NCBI GenBank assembly: GCA_021780105.1
Contig: JAJXZJ010000021.1
Location: 59,011-123,010 of the forward strand
Source: a bacterium
GTDB taxonomy: Bacteria; Verrucomicrobiota; Verrucomicrobiia; Limisphaerales; J093
Length of the DNA: 64,000 bases
Reading direction: 5' to 3'
Shown here: positions 56,321-64,000 of the stretch, one piece after another
Numbering within the stretch: position 1 is the first letter of the stretch
Layout: each line of letters opens with the position of its first letter
Made by a program: the position numbers and the translations under genes
Notes under the pieces: model-generated
Database searches by the model: none
Seen by the model: only the letters and a program-made list of their open reading frames with translations
Told to the model about the DNA's origin: nothing

Positions 56321-56937
56321 CCATGCGTGTTTTCCTCGCCATCCTTGTGCTGCTGGTCGTGGTCGTGCTGAGCGTGGCCGGTTTCCGCGGCGGTTTTTCG
56401 CGCCGGCCGCCGATCGAGTTGTTCAACGACATGACGCGCCAGCCGAAAATTCACCCGCAATCGGCGAGCGACTTTTTCGCCGACGGGCTGGCGGCGCGTC
56501 CGCCGGTGCCGGGCACGGTGGCGCGCGACGGCGCGTGGGCTGACACGCCGTTGAACACCGGCCGCATCACGGGCACGACGAATTTTGCAGCGCTGAATCC
56601 GCGGCCACTCACGGCGGAGCTGATCGCGCGCGGCCGGGAGCGGTTCACCATTTTCTGCCAGCCGTGTCACGGACCGTTGGCCGACGGCCGCGGCATCACG
56701 GCGCAATACGGACTGGTCATCGTCGCGAACCTGCACGATCCGCGCATCGTGCGGCTGACCGACGGCGAAATTTTCGACACCATCACGCACGGCAAAAACA
56801 ACATGGCCGCCTACGGCGCGAGCATCACCGTCACCGACCGCTGGGCGATCATCGCGTATCTGCGCGTGCTGCAACTCAGCCAGCTCGGCACGGCGGACGA
56901 CCGGCCGGCCGGCCCGTCCGCTGCGCCCACGAAATAA
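56317..56937 (+). CDS. actE: ActE, monoheme cytochrome c of Alternative Complex III
   Basis: A 206-residue membrane-anchored cytochrome c. ATG 56317 overlaps the actC-actD stop. One N-terminal transmembrane or signal helix (FLAILVLLVVVVLSVAG) precedes a linker and a class I cytochrome c fold: CQPCHG heme site, then YGLVIVANLHDPRI, and ITHGKNNMAAYG with a probable Met ligand, and a final helix RWAIIAYLRVLQLSQ. ActE is the electron exit of the complex in known examples, where it hands over to a caa3 oxidase; here the downstream partners are the cbb3-like proteins. Confidence 0.93.
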   Translation: MTMRVFLAILVLLVVVVLSVAGFRGGFSRRPPIELFNDMTRQPKIHPQSASDFFADGLAARPPVPGTVARDGAWADTPLNTGRITGTTNFAALNPRPLTAELIARGRERFTIFCQPCHGPLADGRGITAQYGLVIVANLHDPRIVRLTDGEIFDTITHGKNNMAAYGASITVTDRWAIIAYLRVLQLSQLGTADDRPAGPSAAPTK

Positions 56938-56938
56938 C

Positions 56939-58153
56939 ATGAACCCGGCCCGCGACCTGCCCGCCTCCACGCCACCGGCTCCGGCCGGCGAACGCCGGTG
57001 GCCGGACGCGCTGATCATCCTCGGCGGCACGGGCGTGTTGGCCGGGCTGTGGCTGGACGCGCGGCACGCGGCGTTTGCCTGGCTGCTGGCGTTTTTGTTT
57101 TACCTGAGCCTGTCGCTGGGCGCGCTGTTTCTCGTGCTCATGCACCACCTGTTCGATGCCGCGTGGTCGGCGCCGCTGCGCCGTGTCTGCGAACACCTGG
57201 CCGCGCTGGTGTTTCCGTGGCTGGCGCTCGCATTCCTGCCAGTCGCGGCGTTCGCATCGCATATTTTCGGAGGCAACTTGCGGGGCGGTTCATCGGCGCC
57301 GACACTCGCCGCGCCGGCGTGGCTGGCGGCTTCGGCGTTCTGTTTCGTCGCATGGTGGTGGCTGACGCGCCGGCTCCGTTTTTGGTCGCTGGAACAGGAC
57401 CGCACCGGCGCGGTGGAATGCGTGCGGCGACTGCGGACCTGTTCCGGCGCGGGCATCGTTATGCTCGCGATCACGCTCACGCTGGCGGCGGTGCTCTGGC
57501 TCGAACGCCTGACGCCGCAGTGGGTTTCCACGGTCGTTCCGCTGGGCTTCTTCGCCGGCAGCGTGTGGGTGGCGGTCGCGGCCGTGTATCTGATCGCCCT
57601 CGCCCTCCGGCGCAACGGCGTGCTCGCGCCGGTCCTGAGCGCGCGCCAGTTTTATTTTCTGGGCATCGTCCTGTTCGCTTTCACAATTCTCCACGCCTAC
57701 TTCGAGTTTTCCCAATACCTCATCATCTGGAACGCCAACCTGCCGGCCGAAACCTTCTGGTTCGGCCTGCGCGAGCAGGGAACCTGGTTCGCCGCGGGAC
57801 TGATCCTCGTCTTCGGCCATTTTCTCGTGCCGTTCCTCGCGCTGATGCGCATGGATTTGAAACTTCGCGCCGGCTGGATGGCGCCGTTGTGCGTGTGGAT
57901 CGGCCTGATGCACTGGCTCGACCTCGCGTTCTGGGTCCAACCGGTGATCGCGCCCGCCGGCTGGCCGTGGCAATGGGCGTGGCTGGACGCCGCGTGCCTC
58001 GCGCTGCTGGGCGGCATCCTGGCCAAAGCATTTCGCAAAGACCTCGCCGCGCACGCGCCGTTTCCGGTGAACGATCCGCGGCTCGCCGAGGCGCTGGCGG
58101 AAACCGAGGAAACCATCGGCGGACTGGCCGCAAACCCGGACAATCCCGAATGA
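56939..58153 (+). CDS. actF: ActF, NrfD-like membrane subunit of Alternative Complex III
   Basis: A 404-residue protein with about ten transmembrane helices (DALIILGGTGVLAGLWLD, WLLAFLFYLSLSLGALFLVL, FSQYLIIWNANLPAETFWFG, FLVPFLALMRMDLKLR). The YLIIWNANLP signature is the usual one for ActF, which is similar to ActC but has lost part of the quinol site in described complexes. The gene starts two bases after the actE stop and overlaps the next gene by ATGA. With ActC it forms the membrane core and is thought to support proton translocation. Confidence 0.92.
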   Translation: MNPARDLPASTPPAPAGERRWPDALIILGGTGVLAGLWLDARHAAFAWLLAFLFYLSLSLGALFLVLMHHLFDAAWSAPLRRVCEHLAALVFPWLALAFLPVAAFASHIFGGNLRGGSSAPTLAAPAWLAASAFCFVAWWWLTRRLRFWSLEQDRTGAVECVRRLRTCSGAGIVMLAITLTLAAVLWLERLTPQWVSTVVPLGFFAGSVWVAVAAVYLIALALRRNGVLAPVLSARQFYFLGIVLFAFTILHAYFEFSQYLIIWNANLPAETFWFGLREQGTWFAAGLILVFGHFLVPFLALMRMDLKLRAGWMAPLCVWIGLMHWLDLAFWVQPVIAPAGWPWQWAWLDAACLALLGGILAKAFRKDLAAHAPFPVNDPRLAEALAETEETIGGLAANPDNPE

Positions 58154-58524
58154 ACTCCCCTTTCAACCACGCGAAACCCCGCTGGCAGACCACGGCGAAA
58201 TTCGTCGTCGCTGCCAGCGCGCTGGCGCTGGTCGGCGCGCTGATGTGGTGGGCGGTTCAACGCAGCGAGCCGCCGGGACTCGACACCGCGCGCGTCCGGC
58301 AGCGGCTCGAAAACCTCGCCCGCTGGCGCGCCGAAAACGCGCAGGCGCTGACCCACTACGCCGAGATTGATCCCTCGCGCGGCATCTGGCGTCTGCCGCT
58401 CGCCCGCGCCACCGAACTGGCGCTGCAATTTGCCAGTGACCCGGCGGCCGGCCGCTCGAATCTCCTCGCCCGTCTCGAAAAGGCCACCGCCAAGCCGCCG
58501 GAGAAACCCAATCCTTACGAGTAA
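58150..58524 (+). CDS. Small membrane-anchored protein of the ACIII-oxidase operon
   Basis: A 124-residue protein with one N-terminal transmembrane helix (FVVAASALALVGALMWWAV) and a periplasmic part with RVRQRLENLARWRAENAQ (helical) and YAEIDPSRGIWRLPLARATE. The D-x2-RG-x-x-RLP-x-x-RA motif is one I recall from unannotated proteins next to cytochrome oxidase and ACIII genes in Verrucomicrobia and Planctomycetes. It starts inside the actF stop (ATGA) and ends five bases before the CcoN homologue. No heme or metal motif is present. It may be an assembly factor or a subunit joining ACIII to the next complex. Confidence 0.75.
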   Translation: MNSPFNHAKPRWQTTAKFVVAASALALVGALMWWAVQRSEPPGLDTARVRQRLENLARWRAENAQALTHYAEIDPSRGIWRLPLARATELALQFASDPAAGRSNLLARLEKATAKPPEKPNPYE

Positions 58525-58529
58525 CCGCC

Positions 58530-59981
58530 GTGGCTTCATCCAACCCGCCAACCCTGCCGCCGCGTGCGACGCCCGACGAACTGGACGCCGCGGGCCGCGG
58601 GCCGGTGTTGACGTTGCTCGTCGCCACGGTGGGATGGCTTGTCGGCGCCGGCGCACTGGCATTGATCGCCGCGATCAAACTCCACGCGCCAGGCTTTCTC
58701 GCCGACAGCGCGTGGCTGGCGTGCGGTCGTGTGTTGCCAGCCACCGCGAACGCTTTCGTTTTCGGTTTCGCCACGCAGGCCGGCCTCGGCCTTGCGCTGT
58801 GGTTGATCAGCCGGCTGGGCGGCGCGCCGCTGGTTGGCCGCGGTGGCATCATTGTGGCGACGTGTTTTTGGAACCTCGGCCTCGCGATCGGCGTGGGCGG
58901 CATTTTGCTGGGCGACAGCACCGGTCTCGAAGGCATGGAACTACCGCGCTACGCCACGCCGATTCTGGCGGTCGCCGGCGGCGTCATCGTGGCGTGGACG
59001 GCGGCGAATTTTCTCGCGCGGCGCGAACCCATCCGGCACGTCGCTGAATGGTATCTGCTCGGCGCGCTGGCGGCGTTCCCGTGGCTGGTCGCGACGGCGA
59101 CGCTGCTGACCGGCTTTCTGCCGTTGCGCGGCGTGGTGGCGGTGGCGACGGGTGCGTGGTTTCTGCAAAATTTGTTCACGTTCTGGCTCGGCTTCCTCGC
59201 GCTGGCGGCGCTGTTTCATTTCCTGCCGCAACTCACCGGCGCGCCGGTGCCCAGCCGCAGCCTGGCCGTTTTCGGCTTCTGGTCACTCGCGCTTTGCGGT
59301 GGCGCGGCCGGCCTGAACCGCTTCCACGGCGGCCCGTTTCCCGCGTGGATGATCAGCGTCGGCGTGGTCGCGTCCGTGCTGATGCTGGTGCCGACGCTCG
59401 CTGTCGCGCGCAATCTTTTTCCACTGCTGCGCCGCCACGACCGCACCCGGCCGCCGGCGCCGGCATTGACGTTTTTCCGCGCGTCGCTCGCGGCGTTCAC
59501 GCTGGCCGGCATCCTCGGCGCGGCCAACGCCGGTGACGCGGCCCGCCACGTCACGCAGTTCACACTCGTCACGCCGGCGCTGGACCAGCTCACGCTCTGG
59601 GGCTTCGTCGGGCTGGCCATGCTGGGCGTGGTTCACGATCTCGTGCCGCGTTTGGTCGGACGCGCCTGGCCGTCAGCGCGCCTGGCGCGCTGGCACCAGC
59701 GGCTCGCGGTGGCGGGCGTCGCGTTGCTCGTCGTCAGCCTCGGCGTCGGCGGCGTGGTGCAGGGCCTGGCGCTGAACCAGTCCGCGCTGCCGTTCTTCGC
59801 GATCGTGCAGCGCACCGTGCCGTTCCTCGGCATGGCGACGCTGGCAAACCTGATTCTGCTCACGGCGAATTGTCTGCTCGCAGTCAACTTGCTCCGGTTG
59901 CTCGCGCAACTCGGCCGCGAACGCTGGGCGCAGTTCGCGAAAACCTGGCTGACGCCGCTGCCGGAGGAGGTGGACCCGTGA
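58530..59981 (+). CDS. CcoN-like heme-copper oxidase subunit I homologue lacking all metal ligands
   Basis: A 483-residue protein with about twelve helices that aligns with the cbb3-oxidase catalytic subunit CcoN: FVFGF in helix II, WFLQNLFTFWLGFLALAALF and HFLPQLTGAPV (CcoN YxFVPKxxxRPV), FGFWSLALCGGAAGLNRFHG, SVLMLVPTLAVARNLF, and VGLAMLGVVHDLVPRL. The six ligand histidines of CcoN fall on T72, Q213, N263, R264, L351 and Q353, so neither heme b, heme b3 nor CuB can bind as in oxidases. His51, 170, 230, 266, 303, 340, 369 and 389 are elsewhere. It starts 5 bases after the small protein and overlaps the CcoO-like gene (GTGA). It is probably a structural or electron-relay scaffold. Confidence 0.8.
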   Translation: MASSNPPTLPPRATPDELDAAGRGPVLTLLVATVGWLVGAGALALIAAIKLHAPGFLADSAWLACGRVLPATANAFVFGFATQAGLGLALWLISRLGGAPLVGRGGIIVATCFWNLGLAIGVGGILLGDSTGLEGMELPRYATPILAVAGGVIVAWTAANFLARREPIRHVAEWYLLGALAAFPWLVATATLLTGFLPLRGVVAVATGAWFLQNLFTFWLGFLALAALFHFLPQLTGAPVPSRSLAVFGFWSLALCGGAAGLNRFHGGPFPAWMISVGVVASVLMLVPTLAVARNLFPLLRRHDRTRPPAPALTFFRASLAAFTLAGILGAANAGDAARHVTQFTLVTPALDQLTLWGFVGLAMLGVVHDLVPRLVGRAWPSARLARWHQRLAVAGVALLVVSLGVGGVVQGLALNQSALPFFAIVQRTVPFLGMATLANLILLTANCLLAVNLLRLLAQLGRERWAQFAKTWLTPLPEEVDP

Positions 59982-60667
59982 ACCGCGCGCCGTGGATCGC
60001 GTTCGGCGTTTCGCTCGCGCTGGCGGCGTCCTGGCTTGGCCTGGTGCTCGTGCCGCAACTTCAGTTGGGTAGCGAGCCGATGGTCGTCATCGAAGCCACC
60101 GGCCAGGATTATCCGCTCGCCCGGAGCGGCGGGGCGCAGGCGGGCGCGGCGGTGTATCGCGCCTGCGGCTGCGCGGTGTGCCACACGCAACAGGTGCGGC
60201 CGGCCGCGGAAGGCGGCGACCTCGCGCGCGGCTGGGGGCGGCGGCGAACGGTGGCCCGCGATTATTTGCGGGACGAGCCGCCGATGCTCGGCAGCCTGCG
60301 TCTCGGTCCGGATCTCGCGAACCTCGGCGCGCGTGAAACAAACAACGTCACGTTGCTGTTCAAGCTCTACGACGCGCGCATCGCCACCCCCGGCTCGACC
60401 ATGCCGCGATTTCTGTGGCTCTTCACGAAGCGCCGGGTGCCGGCCGGTTTCGCGCAGTCGCCGGAGGCGCTGCCGCTGCCGCCTGCATTTGCGCCGCCGC
60501 CCGGCTGGGAAGTGGTGCCGACCGACGACGCGCGGGCATTGGTCGCCTACTTGCGCAGCCTGCAATCCGCGGCGCTGTTCTACGAAGTTTTTCCGCCGGT
60601 CAAACCCCGCCCGGCGACGAACGGAGTCGCGCCGGTTTCCGCCACGAACACGCCCCCAACCCGATGA
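59978..60667 (+). CDS. CcoO-like membrane cytochrome c
   Basis: A 229-residue monoheme cytochrome c related to subunit II (CcoO) of cbb3 oxidases. GTG 59978 overlaps the previous stop. One transmembrane helix (WIAFGVSLALAASWLGLVLV) is followed by CcoO hallmarks: GAAVYRACGCAVCHTQQVRP (heme CxxCH plus the QQVRP run), RDYLRDEPPMLGSLRLGPDL (CcoO GSxRxGPDLA), and ATPGSTMPRFLWLF with the likely Met ligand. It has the heme site that its CcoN partner lacks. An ATGA overlap leads to the next gene. In a normal cbb3 oxidase CcoO passes electrons from CcoP to CcoN. Confidence 0.87.
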   Translation: MNRAPWIAFGVSLALAASWLGLVLVPQLQLGSEPMVVIEATGQDYPLARSGGAQAGAAVYRACGCAVCHTQQVRPAAEGGDLARGWGRRRTVARDYLRDEPPMLGSLRLGPDLANLGARETNNVTLLFKLYDARIATPGSTMPRFLWLFTKRRVPAGFAQSPEALPLPPAFAPPPGWEVVPTDDARALVAYLRSLQSAALFYEVFPPVKPRPATNGVAPVSATNTPPTR

Positions 60668-61299
60668 AGCCGCCCACCGAGCAATCGCCCGCCGCGGGGC
60701 CGCGCCCGCCGGAATCAACGGCACCGCCGGCAGCCGAGCAGTTCGCCACGCCGATGTGGCTCGTGGCGCTGACGGGGCTGCTGTGCTTCTGGGGCGCGGT
60801 GTATCTCGACCTCAATGCCGGCGGGTTTCAGGCGCTGGTGTTCAACCGCGGCGACCGGCCGGCGGACGTCGCGGCACGCGTGCCCAAGTCCGGAACCGGC
60901 GACCTCGTCACCCACGGCCGGCGCATTTACGGCGTGTATTGCGCAGCCTGCCACCAGCCCGACGGCCGCGGCCGGCCGGGGCAATTCCCGCCGCTGGCCG
61001 GGTCGGAATGGGTCAACGCCGCCAGCCCGGACCGGATCATCCGCGTCGTGCTGGACGGCGCCGCCGGGCCGATGACCGTCCGCGGGCAGACGTTCAACAA
61101 CGCCATGCTGCTGTGGCGCGCGCAGTTGAGCGACGAGGACATCGCGGCGGTGCTGACGTTCGTGCGGCGCAACGCGGAATTCCACAACACCGCCGGCCCG
61201 GTGGCGCCCGCGCAGGTAAAGGCGATCCGCGACGCGACACAGGATCGCCGCGCGAACTGGACCGAAGCGGAGCTGCTGGCGGTGCCGGTCAGCGAATGA
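60664..61299 (+). CDS. CcoP-like/monoheme cytochrome c
   Basis: A 211-residue membrane-anchored cytochrome c that closes the operon. One N-terminal helix (WLVALTGLLCFWGAVYL) is followed by GGFQALVFNRG and a single class I cytochrome c domain (YGVYCAACHQPDGRGRPGQF, heme site CAACH; NNAMLLWRAQLSDEDIAAVL with a probable Met ligand). True CcoP carries two hemes; here there is one, and the length is shorter. ATG 60664 overlaps the CcoO-like stop. It is likely the third c-type subunit of the CcoN-like complex. The gene converges on the GH92 gene with a 45-base gap. Confidence 0.83.
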   Translation: MKPPTEQSPAAGPRPPESTAPPAAEQFATPMWLVALTGLLCFWGAVYLDLNAGGFQALVFNRGDRPADVAARVPKSGTGDLVTHGRRIYGVYCAACHQPDGRGRPGQFPPLAGSEWVNAASPDRIIRVVLDGAAGPMTVRGQTFNNAMLLWRAQLSDEDIAAVLTFVRRNAEFHNTAGPVAPAQVKAIRDATQDRRANWTEAELLAVPVSE

Positions 61300-61344
61300 G
61301 CAGTCACCGCCAGTGATCTGTTATTTGCCGCGGGCGCGCTGGCA

Positions 61345-63648
61345 TTACGGCAACGCGTGCAGCGCCGACGACGGCCGGCTCTCCGGCGCGACACCCCATT
61401 TGCGGTCGGGCGCCGAAGCCATGTCGAAGACGAGGCCGCCGCCGGCGGTGATTTCCTGGTGGCTGAGGAAGGTCCGGTTGAACGGCTGGCCATTCAATTC
61501 CGCGCCGCGGATGTAAGGATGCTGCGGGCCGTTTTCGCGGGCGGTGACGGTGAAGGTTTTGCCGTCGGCCAGCATGAGCGTCGCGCGGTCAAACAGCGGG
61601 CTGCCGATCACGTAGGTCGGATCGCCGGGACACACCGGGTAAAAGCCCAGCGCGCTGAACACGAACCACGCCGACATCTGACCGGTGTCCTCGTCGCCGC
61701 AGAGGCCGTCGGGCGTGGACTGGTAAAGCCACGTCATCACCTGCCGCAGGCGGGCCTGCGCCTTCCACGGCTGGCCCGCGTAATCGTAGAGGTAAATCAT
61801 GTGGTGAATCGGCTCGTTGCCGTGGGCGTATTGGCCCATGTCGGCCGCGACCATTTCGGTCATCTCATGGATCATGCCGCCATAGCTGCCCACGCGGACG
61901 GTGTTCGGCGCGGCGAAAACGGTGTCCAGTTTCGCCGCGAAGGCCTGGTCGCCGCCCATGAGTTTGATCAGGCCGGGCACATCTTGAAAGACGCTCCACG
62001 TCCAGTGCCAGGAACAGCCCTCGGTGAACGGCCCGCCCCACTCGTCCGGGTAAAACGGCTCGCACCACGCGCCGTCCGCCTGGCGGCCGCGCACGAAGCC
62101 GATGCGCGCGTCGAAGAGATTGGTGTAGTTCATCGCCTTGCGGGCAAAGGTGTCCGCGTCCGCGTTGCGGCCGATGGCGCGGGCGAGTTTCGCGGCGCAG
62201 AAATCGTCGTAGGCATATTCGAGCGTTTTCGCCGTGGCTTCGTGAACGTTTGGATACGGCACGTAGCCGAGACGGTTGTAGAAGTCGGCGCCGTCGCGGC
62301 CGATGGACGGGCAACTGCCCGGCGCCTGCGTGTTCGCGTCGTGGACCATCGCGGTGACGGCCTTGTTCGCGTCGAAGCTGCGGATGCCCTTGAACCAGCC
62401 GTCGGCCAGCAGCGAGAAGGCATGGTTGCCGATCATGCAGGCGCGATGGCCGGGACTCGCCCATGACGGCAGCCAGCCGCTCTGGTCATAGGCGTTGAGC
62501 AGACCCTGGAGAATCTCGGCGCTGACCTCGGGGAACAGCAGGTTGTAGAGCGGGTGCGCGGCACGGAACGTGTCCCAAAAGCCCGTGTCGGTGTAGAGCA
62601 CGCCGGCGTGAACCTTGCCGTCGTAAGGACTGAAATAGACCGGCTGCCGTTGCGCATCCAGTTCGTAGAACCGGTGCGGAAACAGGATCGTGTGGTAAAG
62701 CGCGCTGTAGAAGGTGCGTTGCTGCTCCTCCGTGCCGCCCTCGATCCGGACCCGGCCCAGCGCCTCGTTCCAGCGCCCCTCGGCCCGCTGGCGGATCGTG
62801 TCGAAATCCGCGTCGCCGATTTCCTGCTGGAGGTTGCGCACGGCTTGTTCCGTACTGATGAACGACGACGCCACCTTGCATCCGACAACCGCATTGCCGG
62901 CCGTGTCAAACTTCACGAACGCCCCAACGTGCTTGCCGTCGAGCTTGGTGACGCCGGCCTGGACCGAATCCGGCGACCATACGCCGCTGGCCGTGAAGGG
63001 GCGGTCGAACACGATTACGAAGTAATTGGCGAAGTTGTCCGGCACGCCGCCGTGGTTGAACCGGCAGGTGCCGATGATCATCTTCTCGGCAGGAATGATC
63101 TCGACGGACGACCCGCCGGGAAACGCGTCCAGCACCACGTAATTGTCACCCGCCTGCTCGAAGGTGAACCGGAAGCGCGCGCAACGTTCCGTGGGCGTCA
63201 CCTCGGCCGTGGCCTTCCAGGTGTCCAGATGCACGCGGTAGTAGCTGGGCTGGGCGGTTTCGTCCTCGTGCCGGAAGGCCGACGCGCGGTCGTCCTCGTT
63301 CACCGCGAGTTTGCCCGACACGGGCATCAGCGCGAACGCCGCGTAATCGCCGATCCACGGGCTGGGCTGGTGCGTCTGGCGGAGGCCGCGGATTTTGCCC
63401 TGCCGGTATTGGTAGTAAAACGAGTCGCGCGCGGGCTGGGTGTAGGGCGCCCACACGTTCATGGGAAACGGCAGCGCGATGGCCGGATACTGGTTGCCGT
63501 GCGAGTAACCCGACGTGGAATCCGTCCCCTGCAGGGGATTGGCCAGCATGACGGGCGGCGTTGCCGCGAAGGCGAATCCACCGCCGACCAGACCGGCCGC
63601 CACCAGCAACGGCCCCGCGAACCGTGCGAACGATTTTGTTGCGAACAT
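61345..63648 (-). CDS. Exported GH92 alpha-mannosidase
   Basis: A 767-residue exported, calcium-dependent exo-alpha-mannosidase of glycoside hydrolase family 92. ATG 63648 begins a signal peptide (GPLLVAAGLVGGGFAFAA). The N-terminal domain has the family run PLQGTDSTSGYSHGNQYPAI. The catalytic (alpha/alpha)6 part has SALYHTILFPHRFYE, YTDTGFWDTFRAAHPLYNLL, WLPSWASPGHRACMIGNHAF and the late GNEPIHHMIYLYDYAG and CGDEDTGQMSAWFVFSALGF, which supply the catalytic and calcium-binding acids. GH92 enzymes release mannose from glycans. Together with fucose isomerase and nagB, it fits glycoprotein or heteropolysaccharide use. It converges on the respiratory operon. Confidence 0.95.
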   Translation of the reverse strand: MFATKSFARFAGPLLVAAGLVGGGFAFAATPPVMLANPLQGTDSTSGYSHGNQYPAIALPFPMNVWAPYTQPARDSFYYQYRQGKIRGLRQTHQPSPWIGDYAAFALMPVSGKLAVNEDDRASAFRHEDETAQPSYYRVHLDTWKATAEVTPTERCARFRFTFEQAGDNYVVLDAFPGGSSVEIIPAEKMIIGTCRFNHGGVPDNFANYFVIVFDRPFTASGVWSPDSVQAGVTKLDGKHVGAFVKFDTAGNAVVGCKVASSFISTEQAVRNLQQEIGDADFDTIRQRAEGRWNEALGRVRIEGGTEEQQRTFYSALYHTILFPHRFYELDAQRQPVYFSPYDGKVHAGVLYTDTGFWDTFRAAHPLYNLLFPEVSAEILQGLLNAYDQSGWLPSWASPGHRACMIGNHAFSLLADGWFKGIRSFDANKAVTAMVHDANTQAPGSCPSIGRDGADFYNRLGYVPYPNVHEATAKTLEYAYDDFCAAKLARAIGRNADADTFARKAMNYTNLFDARIGFVRGRQADGAWCEPFYPDEWGGPFTEGCSWHWTWSVFQDVPGLIKLMGGDQAFAAKLDTVFAAPNTVRVGSYGGMIHEMTEMVAADMGQYAHGNEPIHHMIYLYDYAGQPWKAQARLRQVMTWLYQSTPDGLCGDEDTGQMSAWFVFSALGFYPVCPGDPTYVIGSPLFDRATLMLADGKTFTVTARENGPQHPYIRGAELNGQPFNRTFLSHQEITAGGGLVFDMASAPDRKWGVAPESRPSSALHALP

Positions 63649-63779
63649 GCCGGCAAGGCTACGAACTGCGGCCAGGAAAACAACCGCAAAACCCGCGCGG
63701 TCAAAAACGATTCCGCCCCACACAGCACACGAAGGCAGCTTTGCCACAGAGCAACGGAGACAAAGGGGAGCAACGGTAT

Positions 63780-64000
<221 letters not shown>

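Overview
The window is GC-rich chromosomal DNA that most resembles Verrucomicrobiota, probably the Limisphaerales/Pedosphaera side (inference). The pointers are PEP-CTERM and HAF-repeat exported proteins, orphan pseudopilins with the [19 protein letters not shown] signature, a giant MBG/dockerin secreted protein, a rimO-pgsA-pgpA run, a squalene-hopene cyclase, many exported glycan-active enzymes, and an Alternative Complex III operon. No rRNA, tRNA or CRISPR array was found.

Layout. 1-6.4 kb: the 3' part of a hybrid PAS sensor kinase, then an exported ThuA-like protein, a large GH42-like glycosidase and a small lipoprotein. 6.6-18.7 kb, mostly minus strand: L-fucose isomerase, a HAF/PEP-CTERM protein, a second PEP-CTERM protein, a 1,868-residue exported protein with MBG domains, a cohesin-like domain and a terminal dockerin, a gene-poor 1.1 kb, and an exported esterase. 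19-25 kb: rimO-pgsA-pgpA, a 1.2 kb island holding a TumA/TumE-like toxin-antitoxin pair between two 142-bp copies of the pgpA 3' end, and an MsbA-type ABC exporter. 25.4-28.3 kb: a three-gene sugar operon (oxidoreductase, nagB, nucleotide-sugar epimerase). 28.3-35 kb: a pseudopilin, ftsK, a YihY/BrkB protein, a zinc-type dehydrogenase and a decayed nucleotidyltransferase. 35-50 kb: housekeeping and metabolism (phytase-like lipoprotein, class II aldolase, YjhG-type sugar-acid dehydratase, pseudopilin, shc, cation/proton antiporter, ppk1, NDUFA9-like protein, HIT protein, nrdR, epimerase).

50.5-61.3 kb is the most interesting part. It is a tightly overlapping operon encoding Alternative Complex III (ActA, ActB, an ActC-ActD fusion, ActE, ActF), then a small membrane protein, a cbb3-oxidase subunit I (CcoN) homologue, a CcoO-like cytochrome c and a CcoP-like cytochrome c. 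By alignment to remembered CcoN sequence, the CcoN homologue lacks all six histidines that bind heme b, heme b3 and CuB. The operon therefore looks like a quinol-oxidising complex tied to a catalytically dead oxidase scaffold that carries two extra c-type cytochromes. I know of no described system of this kind.

The window closes with a GH92 alpha-mannosidase and the 3' end of an IS110-family transposase. Taken together the genes describe a heterotrophic polysaccharide degrader (fucose, mannose, sugar acids, amino sugars) with a quinol-oxidising respiratory chain.
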